Below, piece by piece: positions 33,280-44,024 of a stretch of 64,000 nt of DNA; positions within the stretch are counted from its first letter, which is position 1; the number at the start of each line of letters is the position of its first letter. A program made the translations under genes and the position numbers. This DNA is from Hoplostethus atlanticus (lineage: Eukaryota > Chordata > Actinopteri > Trachichthyiformes > Trachichthyidae). The notes beneath the pieces were generated by a model. That model was not told where the DNA came from and made no database searches. It saw only the letters and a list, made by a program, of their open reading frames with translations. Location of the stretch: NCBI GenBank assembly GCA_034670405.1, contig JAXDDX010000010.1:6607501-6671500 (forward strand). The letters run 5' to 3'.

Positions 33280-34460
33280 TGCTGCATGACCATATTCTAC
33301 AACTACTAGGCCATTAACTAAGAGTTTTCCCTCAATAACCTCCTAATTACTACTTGATAGTAAGTAAGGAAGTTATTGTACATGAATTAAGATCTTAATA
33401 TGCTTTGCTCAGTATTATAAGGTGGTAGTACCACAAGAATAGTCATTCTCCCTTAATAACACTTAATAAATATGGTCTATTCTTATGTAACAAAACACAA
33501 AACTACAAGTGTAAATAGTGTCCAAATAACTCTAAATTAAGTCTTTCTAACTCAGAGTATGTTCCCCATTCTAAAGTGAGGTCTTGCTCATAACCAATTC
33601 ACTAGTAGTTTGACACTTATTAACCCACACAAGTTGCCTCCTCTTCAGACTTAGTAATCCATTATAGCACACAACTACTGTAATTAACAGACCCTATTCT
33701 TAAGTGATGGGTTACACCTTGAAAAAAATGGAGGTCTATTGAGATGCACAGGTTCTATTTCCATTCAGTGGTAGAAGAACAAAGTCAGCACAAGTAGAAA
33801 TATCTTCTTTATTAATGGACCACTTCAGAGATTTTCAAACATATCTATTAAAAGATTTTATCAAGTTTATTCAAGGCTAAGAACAAATGTACTGCCTAAA
33901 CTTGCTATATCATTTTCAGCTGACAGAGCTTTTTGGTGTGTAAAGGATCACACAGATTTTGTATTTCTCAGAGACAGGCTCTATAGAGTGGTGCAGGAAT
34001 GAGTCCTAAACCCCAGAAATGAGTTAGCATTTTTGCACTTCCGGTTCCCTCATCTCGAAGTCTATGGGTTTCTTGAATGGGTTTTTGGTTAGATGCTAAC
34101 GCTAACATAAGAATAGACCATATTTATATTTATTAAGTGTCATTAAGGGAGAATGACTATTCTTGTGGTACCACCTTATAAGGCCCATACTGAGCAAAGC
34201 ATATTAAGATCTTAATTCATGTACAACTTCCTTACTTACACCTCCTAATTACTGCTTATTATCAATAAGCAGTAATTAGGAGGTTATTGAGGGAAATCTC
34301 TTAGTTAATGGCCTAGTAGTTGTAGAATATGGTCATGCAGAATAAGGCATTAATAAGTGCTTTATAATGACTAATAAAGAGCCAATATGCTACTAATATG
34401 CATGCTAATAAGCAACTAGTTAATGGTGAATATGTGTACCTTAATATAAAGTGTTACCAA
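33280..34460. mobile_element. Large foldback element, arms of ~200-250 bp
   Basis: 33287-33491 is closely matched by the reverse complement of 34098-34345, from CATGACCATATTCTACAACT to TATGGTCTATTCTTATG. The right arm continues with TAATAAGTGCTTTATAATGA and ends near TAAAGTGTTACC, a typical end of a fish MITE. The left side seems to have lost the matching outer part. The right arm contains its own small palindrome around CTGCTTATTATCAATAAGCAG (34251-34271). The ~600 bp loop has no transposase. Confidence 0.75.
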
Positions 34461-34906
34461 ATGTGTATATTATTTGGAATTCTGCCCTCACAGGGAAGGA
34501 AATAATTGTGCCCTGGTGGCTGCATTTGTAAACATTTGAAAACTTTGAGCTGATTAAGCTCATTCCCATTCAAGAAGCCTTTGATGGATGAGAGCTTACA
34601 GCTAGTTGACCTTATTAACAATGATTGACAGTTTCATGCTGTTTCTCCACAGAGGAAATTGATCTTTAGAGTTTTCCTGTCTCGGCCCTGCAGCGCTTCA
34701 GTAGCTGTCAGCTTGCTTCCTATGCCAATGTGAACTGGATATACTGGCCATTCTGTGGCTTTGTACTGGGCTCTGGACACACATGTATTGGTCTTCTGTA
34801 GACCTGTTAATGTGATAGTATAAACATAGACTTTGCACATTCTGTCATATGTACTGTCAATTAAATATATATTTTCATATATTCTCTATTTTCTCATCTT
34901 CTCATC

Positions 34907-34915
34907 TATATATAT

Positions 34916-34949
<34 letters not shown>

Positions 34950-34950
34950 C
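34907..34950. repeat. (TA)n followed by (GATA)n
   Basis: About six TA units followed by about eight GATA units. Confidence 0.95.
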
Positions 34951-35037
34951 TTGCATATAGCTTGATATTTGTATTGTTTTTTTTATTTTCAGACTGCATA
35001 TATATATTTGAGGCTGCATATTTTTTGGTATATTCTT

Positions 35038-35100
35038 CATATTGTAATGTGGGTGATCTAGGAATTAAAGCTTATTCTACTGCTGACATCACTGGAAGTA
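35038..35100 (+). repeat. Dispersed repeat family 1, copy E
   Basis: GTGGGTGATCTAGGAATTAA then AGCTTATTCTACTGCTGACA. Confidence 0.7.
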
Positions 35101-35566
35101 TCTCTGTATAAATGCATCTGAAGTCTTGCTTCCTTTCTCGTCTTCATCTTTGTTTGTTTGTTTGTTTTTCCTAAAACTCATTATACAGTACAAGAGGTGA
35201 ACAGGATACCACAAAGTAGTTAAAAAGAAAAGAGAATGATGATCACAAAAACCGGACACAATAAACAACGCAGGGATAGAAGACACATATAGTGTGTCCA
35301 GTCATCTTTACCACAATGATGTAAAACACTACTACTAAGGGACTCAAGGGGTTGCCAAAGTCATCAAATTTCAAATTCTACTGGTAGCAGCTTTAAGGAA
35401 AAGAACACCCTAAAACACTTCTACACTTCAAAAACAGCTATTGAGGATGTATCTTGTATTTCTGGATGTGTTTGGTCCCCATTTCTTCACTGGCAATAAC
35501 ATCTTGCATTACCGCTATTGGTCTCTCCACCTACATGTAATATGGCTTGCTATTAGAAAAGCAATT

Positions 35567-35718
35567 TACAACCACTGGTTTCAGAGAAAATCTTTTTCTA
35601 CCATATGAACACATTCAAATTTGAATAGCTTGTTTCACATAAACTGGAGGTCAAAAAGTATCTCCTCAAATATTTTTTTATAAATTGTTCTTCCTCTTCC
35701 AGTAATCACAAAAACTAT
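35567..35718 (+). repeat. Dispersed MITE-like repeat family 3, copy 2
   Basis: CAATTTACAACCACTGGTTT ... AAATTGTTCTTCCTCTTCCA then GTAATCACAAA, the reverse orientation of the copy at 26416-26545. Confidence 0.6.
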
Positions 35719-35954
35719 TCCTTTATATGCTTTCATTTGTTGGATTTATAAGTTATTGGTCACAGAATTAAACCCGTTCTCTCGCCCGGTTGTGCAGTTT
35801 GGTCAGACAACCATTTCTAGGAAGAGTCTAGGTAGTTTCATATTTTTTAGTCTACCGTGCACCTGTGAAGTCCTTAGAATTTGTTTCATGCCCTTCTCAG
35901 ATCTATGCCCCCTCACAATTCTTTCTCTGAATTCTACAGACAGTTATAATATTG

Positions 35955-36055
35955 TCTGGGTGCTGTGGCCTCTGACCCTTGACCTCTTTACTGTAGTTTG
36001 CTTGTGATGTTGGTGATCAAGGTTATTGTACTGCAAGTTTCTCTGGAAAAGAACG
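35955..36055 (+). repeat. Dispersed repeat family 1, copy F
   Basis: GGTGCTGTGGCCTCTGACCC, TTGACCTCTTTACTGTAGTT and GATGTTGGTGATCAAGG, followed by TCTCTGGAAAAGAACGTCACC. Confidence 0.65.
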
Positions 36056-37204
36056 TCACCAAATTGTCTAACTGCAACGTTACAATTCCCTAATATAACA
36101 ACAGAAAGAAACATTCACTGTGGTGAAAATATGGATTTATCCATCAGCTCAATATATGATGACAGAACAAAAGGTTTTAGTGTGAAAGCTATGATTCAGA
36201 CCATACACCAACAATTTTCCATGTAAATGACCATGTTGACCTTCTGTACCTTAACCTTACACCAGCATAATTCTGGTGTAATTTAGCCCAGCTTGGTTTC
36301 AGAATAGTGAATGAAAACATGTAAATACTACAGAAGACACAGCATGTCTGCTCCTATTCACAGACACAGTTGATGGAAATGCAGCAGAATGACCTTTAAT
36401 TATCACCATACAAAGCTTATTCTCTGGAGCACAACATGGCTGCCCTTTTTATAGAAGGGAGAGTAGCTTTCCCTCTTTGCTTAATGAGTACAGAAAAGAC
36501 AAACATATTGTGAGCTGGGAGGTGAATGCATGCCATCCTGTATCCATGGTGTGAGCTGTTTTCCTTTAAACTGAGCCACCAGGACCACACCAGCCACGAT
36601 CCTCTCCAACTACCTCAGGTTCTGCCTTTCACCCGGAAGTAGTTAGCAGCCAGAGATTAATGCTAACTAAATCACTAATACCGCTGATGACTAGAATCAA
36701 TACACAAAACAGCAGTGAATGGCCTCTCTCAGCAGAGCAAAGACGTTAGTCCACTGTTCACTATGAAGACCGACCACATAAAAAGCCACAGAGGGCTTCA
36801 TTTCATCCAAGAGACAATGGCTGAATCAAGTTAAATTAAATTAAAAGCCAAATAATTCAATCAAAAGCTAAAAGAATTCAAAAATGTAACAGTACCAAGT
36901 TCTAAAAAAAAAATGGATCAGCAGAGAATGCTGAAGGAGTGGCTGTCCTCATCCTCTCTGCCCACAGATATATAACATTACTGGCTCTAGCCACAGAGGA
37001 CAAATGTCAAACAATAAATCATTCATCAACAGCAGGAAGAAAGAGATGAAGCAGGCAGAGGAGAAGGTAGAGGCCTGACCTTCCCTTGCAGGGTAGAGAT
37101 AAAGCAAATAGGGAGACAGCAGGCTGATTCAGCAGCTACTGTCTTTAAAATTCTAGCAAAAGTCTGTAATGCTGGAATAATCAAACATCATATCATTCGG
37201 CATC

Positions 37205-37260
37205 TCTCTTTCTCCCCTCTTTATGTTTCTCTCATCTCTCTCTGTCTCTCTCTCCCTCCA
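37205..37260 (+). promoter_or_regulatory. Splice acceptor of the rnf182 coding exon
   Basis: A 50-bp pyrimidine tract ends in CCTCCAG at 37254-37260. The exon then starts about 15 bp before the start codon. This implies an upstream 5'-UTR exon, as in other rnf182 genes whose coding region is a single exon. Confidence 0.7.
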
Positions 37261-37264
37261 GAAC

Positions 37265-37279
37265 ATGAGTCGAGGATGA
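37265..37279 (+). promoter_or_regulatory. Four-codon upstream ORF overlapping the rnf182 start (ATGA)
   Basis: ATG AGT CGA GGA TGA: the first ATG after the acceptor opens a Met-Ser-Arg-Gly frame whose TGA overlaps the rnf182 ATG as ATGA. Both ATGs have A at -3. Such an arrangement could reduce or regulate translation by termination-reinitiation or leaky scanning (inference). Confidence 0.6.
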
Positions 37280-38010
37280 GCTGTCCTCAGGCTGAGCTGG
37301 AGGAGGAGAAAACCTGTCCTCCACCAGAGGAGTTGGAGTGTAAGATCTGCTACCAGCGCTACAATGCCCACAACCGTAAGCCCAAGATCCTGGACTGCTT
37401 GCACCGGGTCTGCGTCCGCTGTCTCAACAAGATCTTGGGCATGGCTGACAGTGCCGGCTGCATCTCCTGCCCCTTCTGCCGCCATCAGACCGAGGTCACA
37501 GAGTACGAGGTGTCAGGCCTACCTGACGACGCTAACATCATGTCCCGCCTGGCAGCTCGGGACAAGTCCTGGAGCTCCGACCACAGCAGGGAGGTGGTCC
37601 TGACTCCCAAGAGCCTCTCCTCCGCCAGCCCCTCCCACGACTCCTCCAACTGCCTGGTCATCACCATTATGGAGGTGCAGAGGGACTTGCAGCACTTCCC
37701 CAGCCACAACGGCAGCTCTGACCTCTACACTGAGCAGAGCCTGGACTCGATGTCTCTGGGCTCCAACGAGCAAACTGACCAGGACGCCCTGTCCAAGCTC
37801 TGTAATCACGTCCCCCGCATCCTGGTCTGGCTGCTGGGCTTCTTCTACTTTGGCTCGCTGCCTCTGGGAATCTATCTGCTTGTGATCCAGAGAGTGACTC
37901 TGGGAATTGTGTGTGTTAGCCTGGTGCCGTCCAGCCTGACGGTTTGCCTGGTCTATGGATTCTGCCAGTGTCTATGTCAGGGCATGTGTGACTGCTCCTC
38001 CAGGGGGTGA
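37276..38010 (+). CDS. rnf182: E3 ubiquitin-protein ligase RNF182
   Basis: A 244-residue single coding exon, close to the ~247 of mammalian RNF182. The N-terminal C3HC4 RING uses C22, C25, C41, H43, C46, C49, C65 and C68 (LECKICYQRYN, DCLHRVCVRC, CPFCR). The middle has LTPKSLSSASPSHDSSNCLV followed by ITIMEVQRD, a block typical of RNF182. Two hydrophobic segments follow at about 182-204 and 207-229 (ILVWLLGFFYFGSLPLGIYL; VTLGIVCVSLVPSSLTVCLV), ending in a Cys-rich tail. The family product is a membrane-anchored ubiquitin ligase reported to act on ATP6V0C and on p65 in the TLR pathway, with neuronal expression. The gene lies on the strand opposite the flanking coiled-coil exons, inside their inferred intron. 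A 4-codon upstream ORF overlaps the start. No lesions seen. Confidence 0.93.
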   Translation: MSCPQAELEEEKTCPPPEELECKICYQRYNAHNRKPKILDCLHRVCVRCLNKILGMADSAGCISCPFCRHQTEVTEYEVSGLPDDANIMSRLAARDKSWSSDHSREVVLTPKSLSSASPSHDSSNCLVITIMEVQRDLQHFPSHNGSSDLYTEQSLDSMSLGSNEQTDQDALSKLCNHVPRILVWLLGFFYFGSLPLGIYLLVIQRVTLGIVCVSLVPSSLTVCLVYGFCQCLCQGMCDCSSRG

Positions 38011-38905
38011 GGTGGTGCTACTGGGATGGGAGGACTAGAGTAAACTCTGCTCACTTGGACATGTATCAGGTGTAACGGCCCAATGGTGAAGGTGATTCCC
38101 ACTCCTAAATAGGTTTTTCTAGCTTTCCAGCTTTCCAGCACATGGACCAGTTGGACTAGTAATCCTCATGCAACTACTAGGTCAACCGAAAGAGCTAGGA
38201 GGACTTATACTGCCTTGAGTGTTGGTCTGTCCCTGTGTCAAGCTGACTGCAGCTGATCAGAGAGCAGCTGGACCAGGAAGAACCACACAGCTACTGACAA
38301 GCTCTGTCAGTGATCTGGAGAGACGGCTTTAGCAGTAGTCATTGTTGTGTACTGCTGTATGTGTGTGAGTGTGTGTGTGTACTGTATGTACTGTGAATAG
38401 GGAGCAGGGCCAACTGTACCTCAGGGTTCTGTGATGTGTTGTGTATTTTGTGTTCATCCAATCACTTTCTGATCTGTACTGTTTTTGAAGATTTTGTTCC
38501 TAAATGAGATATTCACAAGTGACGGTCCTTGGTTGACTAAATAAGAACACTTATCCAGTCTGGGTCCTCTAGATTTTAGAAATATTGAATGATGAACTTC
38601 AGGGAATGGTAGTTTTCTCCAAAATGTATATATAGCTTTTTGGAATGAAACTCTACATTTTGTCTCCAACCCTTTCTCCGGATAAGTTGGTTAAGTCCTG
38701 GAAGCCTAGGTTCTATTGTTTTTTCTACTCTGTCTACTTTCCTTTGTCAATTTACAACAACATCTACAACTGTCTCTCTCCAACTGTCTCTCTCTCTCCC
38801 CCCTCTCTGTGTTTTCCTGTGGTTCTGTCTATGGCTCTGATGACTGCGGCTCTCAGTTTAGTGCCACACTACTGACTACAGGAGCTACTAAACCATGAAA
38901 TAAAA
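38011..38905 (+). other. rnf182: rnf182 3' untranslated region with poly(A) signal
   Basis: No further coding frame. AATAAA at 38899-38904 (CCATGAAATAAAAGG) followed by a T-rich GTTGTTTGTGTC stretch is a good poly(A) site, giving a ~0.9 kb 3' UTR. Confidence 0.6.
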
Positions 38906-40059
38906 GGAGAATTATTTTGCACGCGTTGTTTGTGTCATTCTTTCTAAACCTCTACCTCACTCCATTTTATGAACACCAACCAATCACACGTTTCCTTCGA
39001 CATCATAGTCAGGTTATCAAAGACAACACAAACTGGGCTACAATAAAATCAGAGAGAGAATGAGTGAGAGAGATAGAGAGAAACATTCCTTTCACTGCAG
39101 CGTTTCACATTAAGTGATGCTGATTGAAGGTGTTTGCGTTTCCAACATGACAACTTAATTAATTAATTAGCCTCTCATTACCTTAAGATACATTGACGGC
39201 AAGAATTACACCTCACTAATAAAAGAATGAAATGCTACAATTGGTTCATACATACGGCTAGAGAGAGAACAAAATAAATGAGAAATGAGAGACATGGCAG
39301 CAGTTCAGATGGTGTGAAGAAGTCTTATTTTATGCCTGGGTTAGCAGTGCTGTGGGGAGGTTTATCTGTTGGCAGAGCATCTGTCCTGCTGGTCATACTG
39401 AATGACAGCTACAATCGGACTCTGCTTTCATCCCTCTGAGCTGAGTAGCAGGTTACATTACAAGAACTCTCTGAAGCTCCTCTCCTCTATGTGAAAAGAC
39501 AATGAGTTTCACTCAATCATATTTACCACGGTCTGCTGCCACCATCTTTGGCAAAAGGAAAAATATTAAGCATTTCCAGACAGTCTGTCATATGAGGCGC
39601 AGAGGTGATGCCAGGGTCGAGCTCTCTGATATAGAGTACAGCCATGGTGGCTTCATCTCTTTACAGGTGAACAGATGAGCCATTGACAGGAGTGACCATT
39701 GACCCTAACCGTAACCATTGACAGGAGTGTAAAACAGATGTTAAAATATCTAAATTATTAAATAGTATTTATGATGAGTTACATGTGTGGACACCAAGAG
39801 GTCAACCTCCCGCTTTCATGGTGGAGCCATCACCTGCTGTAAAGTGTGGTGATTAGAGTTGACCAACCACTGACCCCAGCAAGACCTCATCAAACTCAGG
39901 ATGTGCCCATCCAACCAATGGATCCAACCTTAACCCCTATCAGATATTGCCATCTAACCCACAAAACAACAAGGAACATTTGGGCCTGTGACCCTCGACT
40001 GTCACAGACAAGACAGTCACTTCCCTGACCCTCACACTCCTTCTCTCCCCCGGCCTCTT
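38906..40059. other. Intronic DNA, no gene seen
   Basis: No recognised repeat or frame apart from GA-rich sequence near 39050-39080. Confidence 0.4.
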
Positions 40060-40261
40060 AAAGACTTTGATTCAGAGGACATTCTGCCATTCGGCCCAGT
40101 TCAGCACACATTTCCAAGAGAACAGCTCTTGGAAATCCAAAGCAGCGCATTAGCCAGTCATCATCATGGGCCAGAAAATCAGTACGGTCTCTGAAGACTC
40201 GTTCTTGCCTAAATTGCGCAATAGCAATCTTCCAGCAACGCCAAAGCAGCCATTGTATCAT
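40060..40261 (-). pseudogene. PIF/Harbinger transposase N-terminal fragment
   Basis: The minus strand reads QFRQERVFRDRTDFLAHDDD then WLMRCFGFPRAVLLEMCAEL. This is the N-terminal, HTH-containing part seen in many fish HARBI1-like transposases. The frame ends soon after, and no DDE core follows. The sequence around 41100-41240 (GCGTACGCAT-rich, ending TACATTTGGCCCTGG) may be the other side of the same dead element, with a SINE inserted in between. Confidence 0.7.
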
Positions 40262-40402
40262 TTGGCACAGCCATTACGCACAGCTACAGCCTTTATATAG
40301 TGTAGGTTATTTTTACTCCCCAATAATAGGCTACAGAATAATAATCTTTATTTATATAAAGATCACGTATTTATTTGTTTATTTATATAAAGATCATTAT
40401 CA

Positions 40403-40858
40403 TGCGCGGTGGCGCAGTGCTTGCACTGCTGCCTCACAGCAAGAAGGTCCTGGGTTCGATTCCCGCCTGGGGCGTTGTTGAGTCTGGGGTGCCCAGGTGG
40501 GTTATCTCCCGGGCCTTTCTGTGTGGAGTTTGCATGTTCTCCCCGTGCTCACGTGGGTCTCCTCCTGTAAAAAGACCCCATCTAAAAACATGCAACATCC
40601 TGTCCTGTCCCTGACCAAGATGAGGACGTACACCTGGAATTGGTCCCCGGGCGCTGGTGTTGGCGGCTGCCCACTGCTCCCTGGCTGTCCGTGGAGGAAG
40701 GTCGGCGGGGATGGGAAAAAAGCAGAGACCTCATTCAACTCGGACACCTTACCCTGTGTGTGTGTTGTGTTCGGCGGCCACTTCCCCCCTTGCGTGTGTT
40801 GTGTGTGTTGGTGCGTGTGTGCACCCCGAGTCTTAATCTTAATCTTAATTATAATTAT
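40403..40858 (+). mobile_element. tRNA-derived SINE, copy 1
   Basis: Starts GCGCGGTGGCGCAGTGCTTG, with an A-box-like TGGCGCAGTGC and a B-box GGTTCGATTCCC about 45 bp later, the internal Pol III promoter of a tRNA-derived SINE. A ~350 bp body (GGAGTTTGCATGTTCTCCCC, CTGTCCCTGACCAAGATG) and a tail of TCTTAATC repeats follow. It is nearly identical to 41881-42330. Translated frames inside it are not genes. Confidence 0.82.
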
Positions 40859-40861
40859 TAG

Positions 40862-41880
40862 AATGCATAGTGACAAACATATTTACTCAAGATAGAACAA
40901 AATGAAGGCTTGTCAAAAAAAAGGTTGTTAACCACTCACGCATCACTATGTAATCATAGTGAAGGTTTTTTTAAACTATAGATTACATCCTAACACAACG
41001 TAGTGAAAGAAAAAAGCTCTAAATAAAATGTCACCCAAATTCACACTTTTATTATCCTTTTTTGCCAACTTGCAACATCACACTAATCTGACTCAAAAAA
41101 ATGCGTATGGTACGCATGGTGTGAAGGATGCGTACCGGTACGCACATTCTCGCCGCCCGTGGATTTTTATACATTCAGAACCTGCGTGGAAAATGGCATA
41201 AGTACACTTTTCGTGTGTACGCATGGTTTATACATTTGGCCCTGGGTCTCATATAATTTTATGAGAAATTAATTTGCACAATTAACTAATACAAGGTCTT
41301 ATGTTGGGACTAGAATCAGTGTTAGATTTTAAATCTGTGTGAAAAGCTGAACTTCATAGCTTCCACCTACCCTCAGAGAGCAATAGAAAAGCCACTCTGT
41401 TCCTGGCCGACCACAAGTCAAGAAAGACGCTACCAGCCTCTCAAGAGTCTACCAAGCCACCAAGATCAGATTCAGGTGGAGTCTGCAGAAGTCAAACAGA
41501 ATGCAAGCAGGATAGACTCAGAGAACCTACACGGACAATCAGATACCATGCCAGCCTGCATGGCCCCGGCCATCTGTCTCTCCCATGTTAGTTGCCTGCC
41601 TGCCTGCCTGTCTGCCTTTCTTTGTTTAACTTGTTTGCCCTAGCCCATGCTTGCCCGCCCACCTGCCTGCCTACCTGCTTGCCTGCTGCTGGTTATGCCC
41701 ACCCACCCTTGATTGCTGAAAGATTGCACCTTAGGGGAAGCTACAAAAACCTGCACTCCCCATAGCCCTCTCTCCCACTCCTTGGCTGCTTCCCGGAAGG
41801 CTGGTGCCGGGCATCGCTTTTGTTTGGTTGTCTTTGTTGTTTTCTGGACCCTACAACACCCACTCACCACATGATGTGGC
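40862..41880. other. Sequence between the two SINEs
   Basis: Contains the possible Harbinger end near 41100-41238 and a (CCTG)n-like tract at 41587-41695. No gene. Confidence 0.4.
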
Positions 41881-42330
41881 ATGGTGGCGCAGTGCTTGCA
41901 CTGCTGCCTCACAGCAAGAAGGTCCTGGGTTCGATTCCCGCCTGGGGCGCTGTTGACTCTGGGGTGCCCAGGTGGGTTATCTCCCGGGCCTTTCTGTGTG
42001 GAGTTTGCATGTTCTCCCCGTGCTCACATGGGTCTCCTCCTGTAAAAAGAACCCCATCTAAAAACATGCAACATCCTGTCCTGTCCCTGACCAAGATGGC
42101 AACGTACACCTGGAATTGGTCCCCGGGCGCTGGTATTGGAGGCTGCCCACTGCTCTCTGGCTGTCCCTGGAGGAAGGTCGGCGGGGATGGGAAAAAAGCA
42201 GAGACCTCATTCAACTCGGACACCCTACCCTGCGTGTGTGTGTGTTGTGTTCGCCGGCCACTTCCCCCCTTGCATGTGTTGTGTGTGTTGGTGCGTGTGT
42301 GCACCCCGAGTTGCAAATAAAGTAATCTTC
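41881..42330 (+). mobile_element. tRNA-derived SINE, copy 2
   Basis: Same structure and orientation as copy 1, ~1.48 kb downstream: A-box TGGCGCAGTGC, B-box GGTTCGATTCCC, same body. It differs by only a few substitutions and small indels, and by its tail (GCAAATAAAGTAATCTTCTTC). The low divergence suggests recent activity of this SINE family. Confidence 0.82.
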
Positions 42331-44010
42331 TTCTTCATTTTCATTGCACCCACCACCTACATGGCAGACAGACAATTGACTAACCACCTCATAACTTTAC
42401 CTTTTTGCTTTAGTTATGAATACAATTTCTGTTAACAATTGTGTACCGTGTGGACCTCCCTTGTTTGTTATGGCCTGAACGAGCTGGTCATAACAGCTAT
42501 CACAAATATAATTTTCTAAACAGATTTAATTTAACCTTTCAAACTCAAGTGGAGCTGCTCAGTGACCGACAGTTAACTACTCTGTGCAAATACATTGCTT
42601 CTCAACAGTGAACCATAGTATAAGCATTTTTCATCCCTGTGCCTTACAGAAGAGCCACAGACATCACAAGTGCCATAACATATTGTATTGTAAAGGCATA
42701 CTGCCAATTAGAGCAGTCGACAATGAAGTGTGACTTGGCAAGAAGACCTACATTTAGCCTAAATAGTTTTGACAATAAAGAATCCTTTACAACTACAATT
42801 CACCTTTTGGTTTATTCAGCTTTCAGTCAGGGGCAAAAAATAGCCTTTAAATAACAAAAATAATGATTTGATGTCTATTGTAATAATTAGCGTTATGAGC
42901 TGATATAGAATTACATTTTAGGTACATTTAGGTATCGCTCTTCTCCAGAGTGACAGCCAGTGAAGTGAACAGTAGTATAACCTTCCATTCCTCAATTCCT
43001 AGATTGCCAACATTACAAGCAACCAACACAAACAGAGGTGAAGGGTCAGAGGTCACAGCACCCAGGCAACAGATGGAGCAAATATTTCTGTGACCCTAGA
43101 ATGGTCATGGATGATACAGAAGTGCTAGGGAAAGTTATTGGACAAGAAATGAGAAGAGCTTTAGAACAAATTCAGCCAAGCATAATAATTCATATCACAC
43201 TGAAGTCAAGCAGACAGCCATGCAAACCTGCAACCATGACCGAGGAGTATCTATATATATATGCACACTGAAATATTCAACATTTTCAGGTATTTCAAGC
43301 AGATGTGGGCATGAATTTGAATAATGAATAATGTAGTCACACACCCACACACATTCTGTTTACCCTATACACAATCTCTACGGAACACACATTCCCTATC
43401 AATTCAGTGTCTGAGGTAATAAAATGTATTACATTCACTATAGGTCAATAACAATCAAATTTGCACAGATAAGCTGTTCATTCATTTTTCCTATTCAGGG
43501 TCACGGGAGGGCTAAACCTAACCCTAACTGAAGCTGTTTAGCGCAGTGATAGGTTATGCAGCTGGCAATGCGAAGGTATAGTACGAATCAATATATATCA
43601 ATATAGTACTTAGGATAACTTATCATACGCACCGTTGATAACCCCTTTATAACTAAGTTATCATGCGAACGAACGTTGCATGAGAACATGTTGCTAACAC
43701 ACACTCTCACAACCGAACACACACGCAGTGTTTGTTTATGAGAAGTGTGTAGAAGTATGGCATGGCCTGAGGTGCTGATCAACAGTGTCTGAAATTACTT
43801 AACAAAGTTATTTTACTACCTCCTCCACCTCACCTAATGCAAACAGTAACACACAAATCATCAATTAGTAGCCCAATGTATGTTTACACCTTACAAATAT
43901 AGTATGACATCTGTGTGGCAGGTGGTTGGGAGGCATTTCAATTCTGATGCTACATTTACACTTCCTGCCTCTTCCTCCTCCTCTTTTGAAAGGTTATGTG
44001 ATCTGTCTCA
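42331..44010. other. Intronic DNA with a family 1 repeat
   Basis: Family 1 copy G at 42912-43115. 43500-43680 contains CTAAACCTAACCCTAAC and GGTATAGTACGAATCA, also seen around 52500-52580, so another dispersed repeat. No gene. Confidence 0.45.
42912..43115 (-). repeat. Dispersed repeat family 1, copy G
   Basis: The longest copy: TTACATTTTAGGTACATTTA, TTCTCCAGAGTGACAGCCAG, AATTCCTAGATTGCCAACAT, GGGTCAGAGGTCACAGCACC and CAACAGATGGAGCAAA, then GAATGGTCATGGATGATACA. Extends the alignment with copy A past 150 bp. Confidence 0.8.
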
Positions 44011-44024
44011 AAAATAAACCTGTT

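Larger units (their letters stand above)
34461..37204. other. Intronic / upstream DNA of rnf182, no gene seen
   Basis: Contains (TA)n/(GATA)n at 34907-34950, family 1 copies at 35038-35100 and 35955-36055, and MITE-like family 3 copy 2 at 35567-35718. A first non-coding exon and promoter of rnf182 should lie somewhere upstream, but I could not place them. Confidence 0.45.

Noticed and set aside
40403-40480. A- and B-box sequences considered as a tRNA gene.
   Set aside because: No cloverleaf with a matching acceptor stem. The same unit recurs at 41881 with a ~350-bp body, so it is a SINE.
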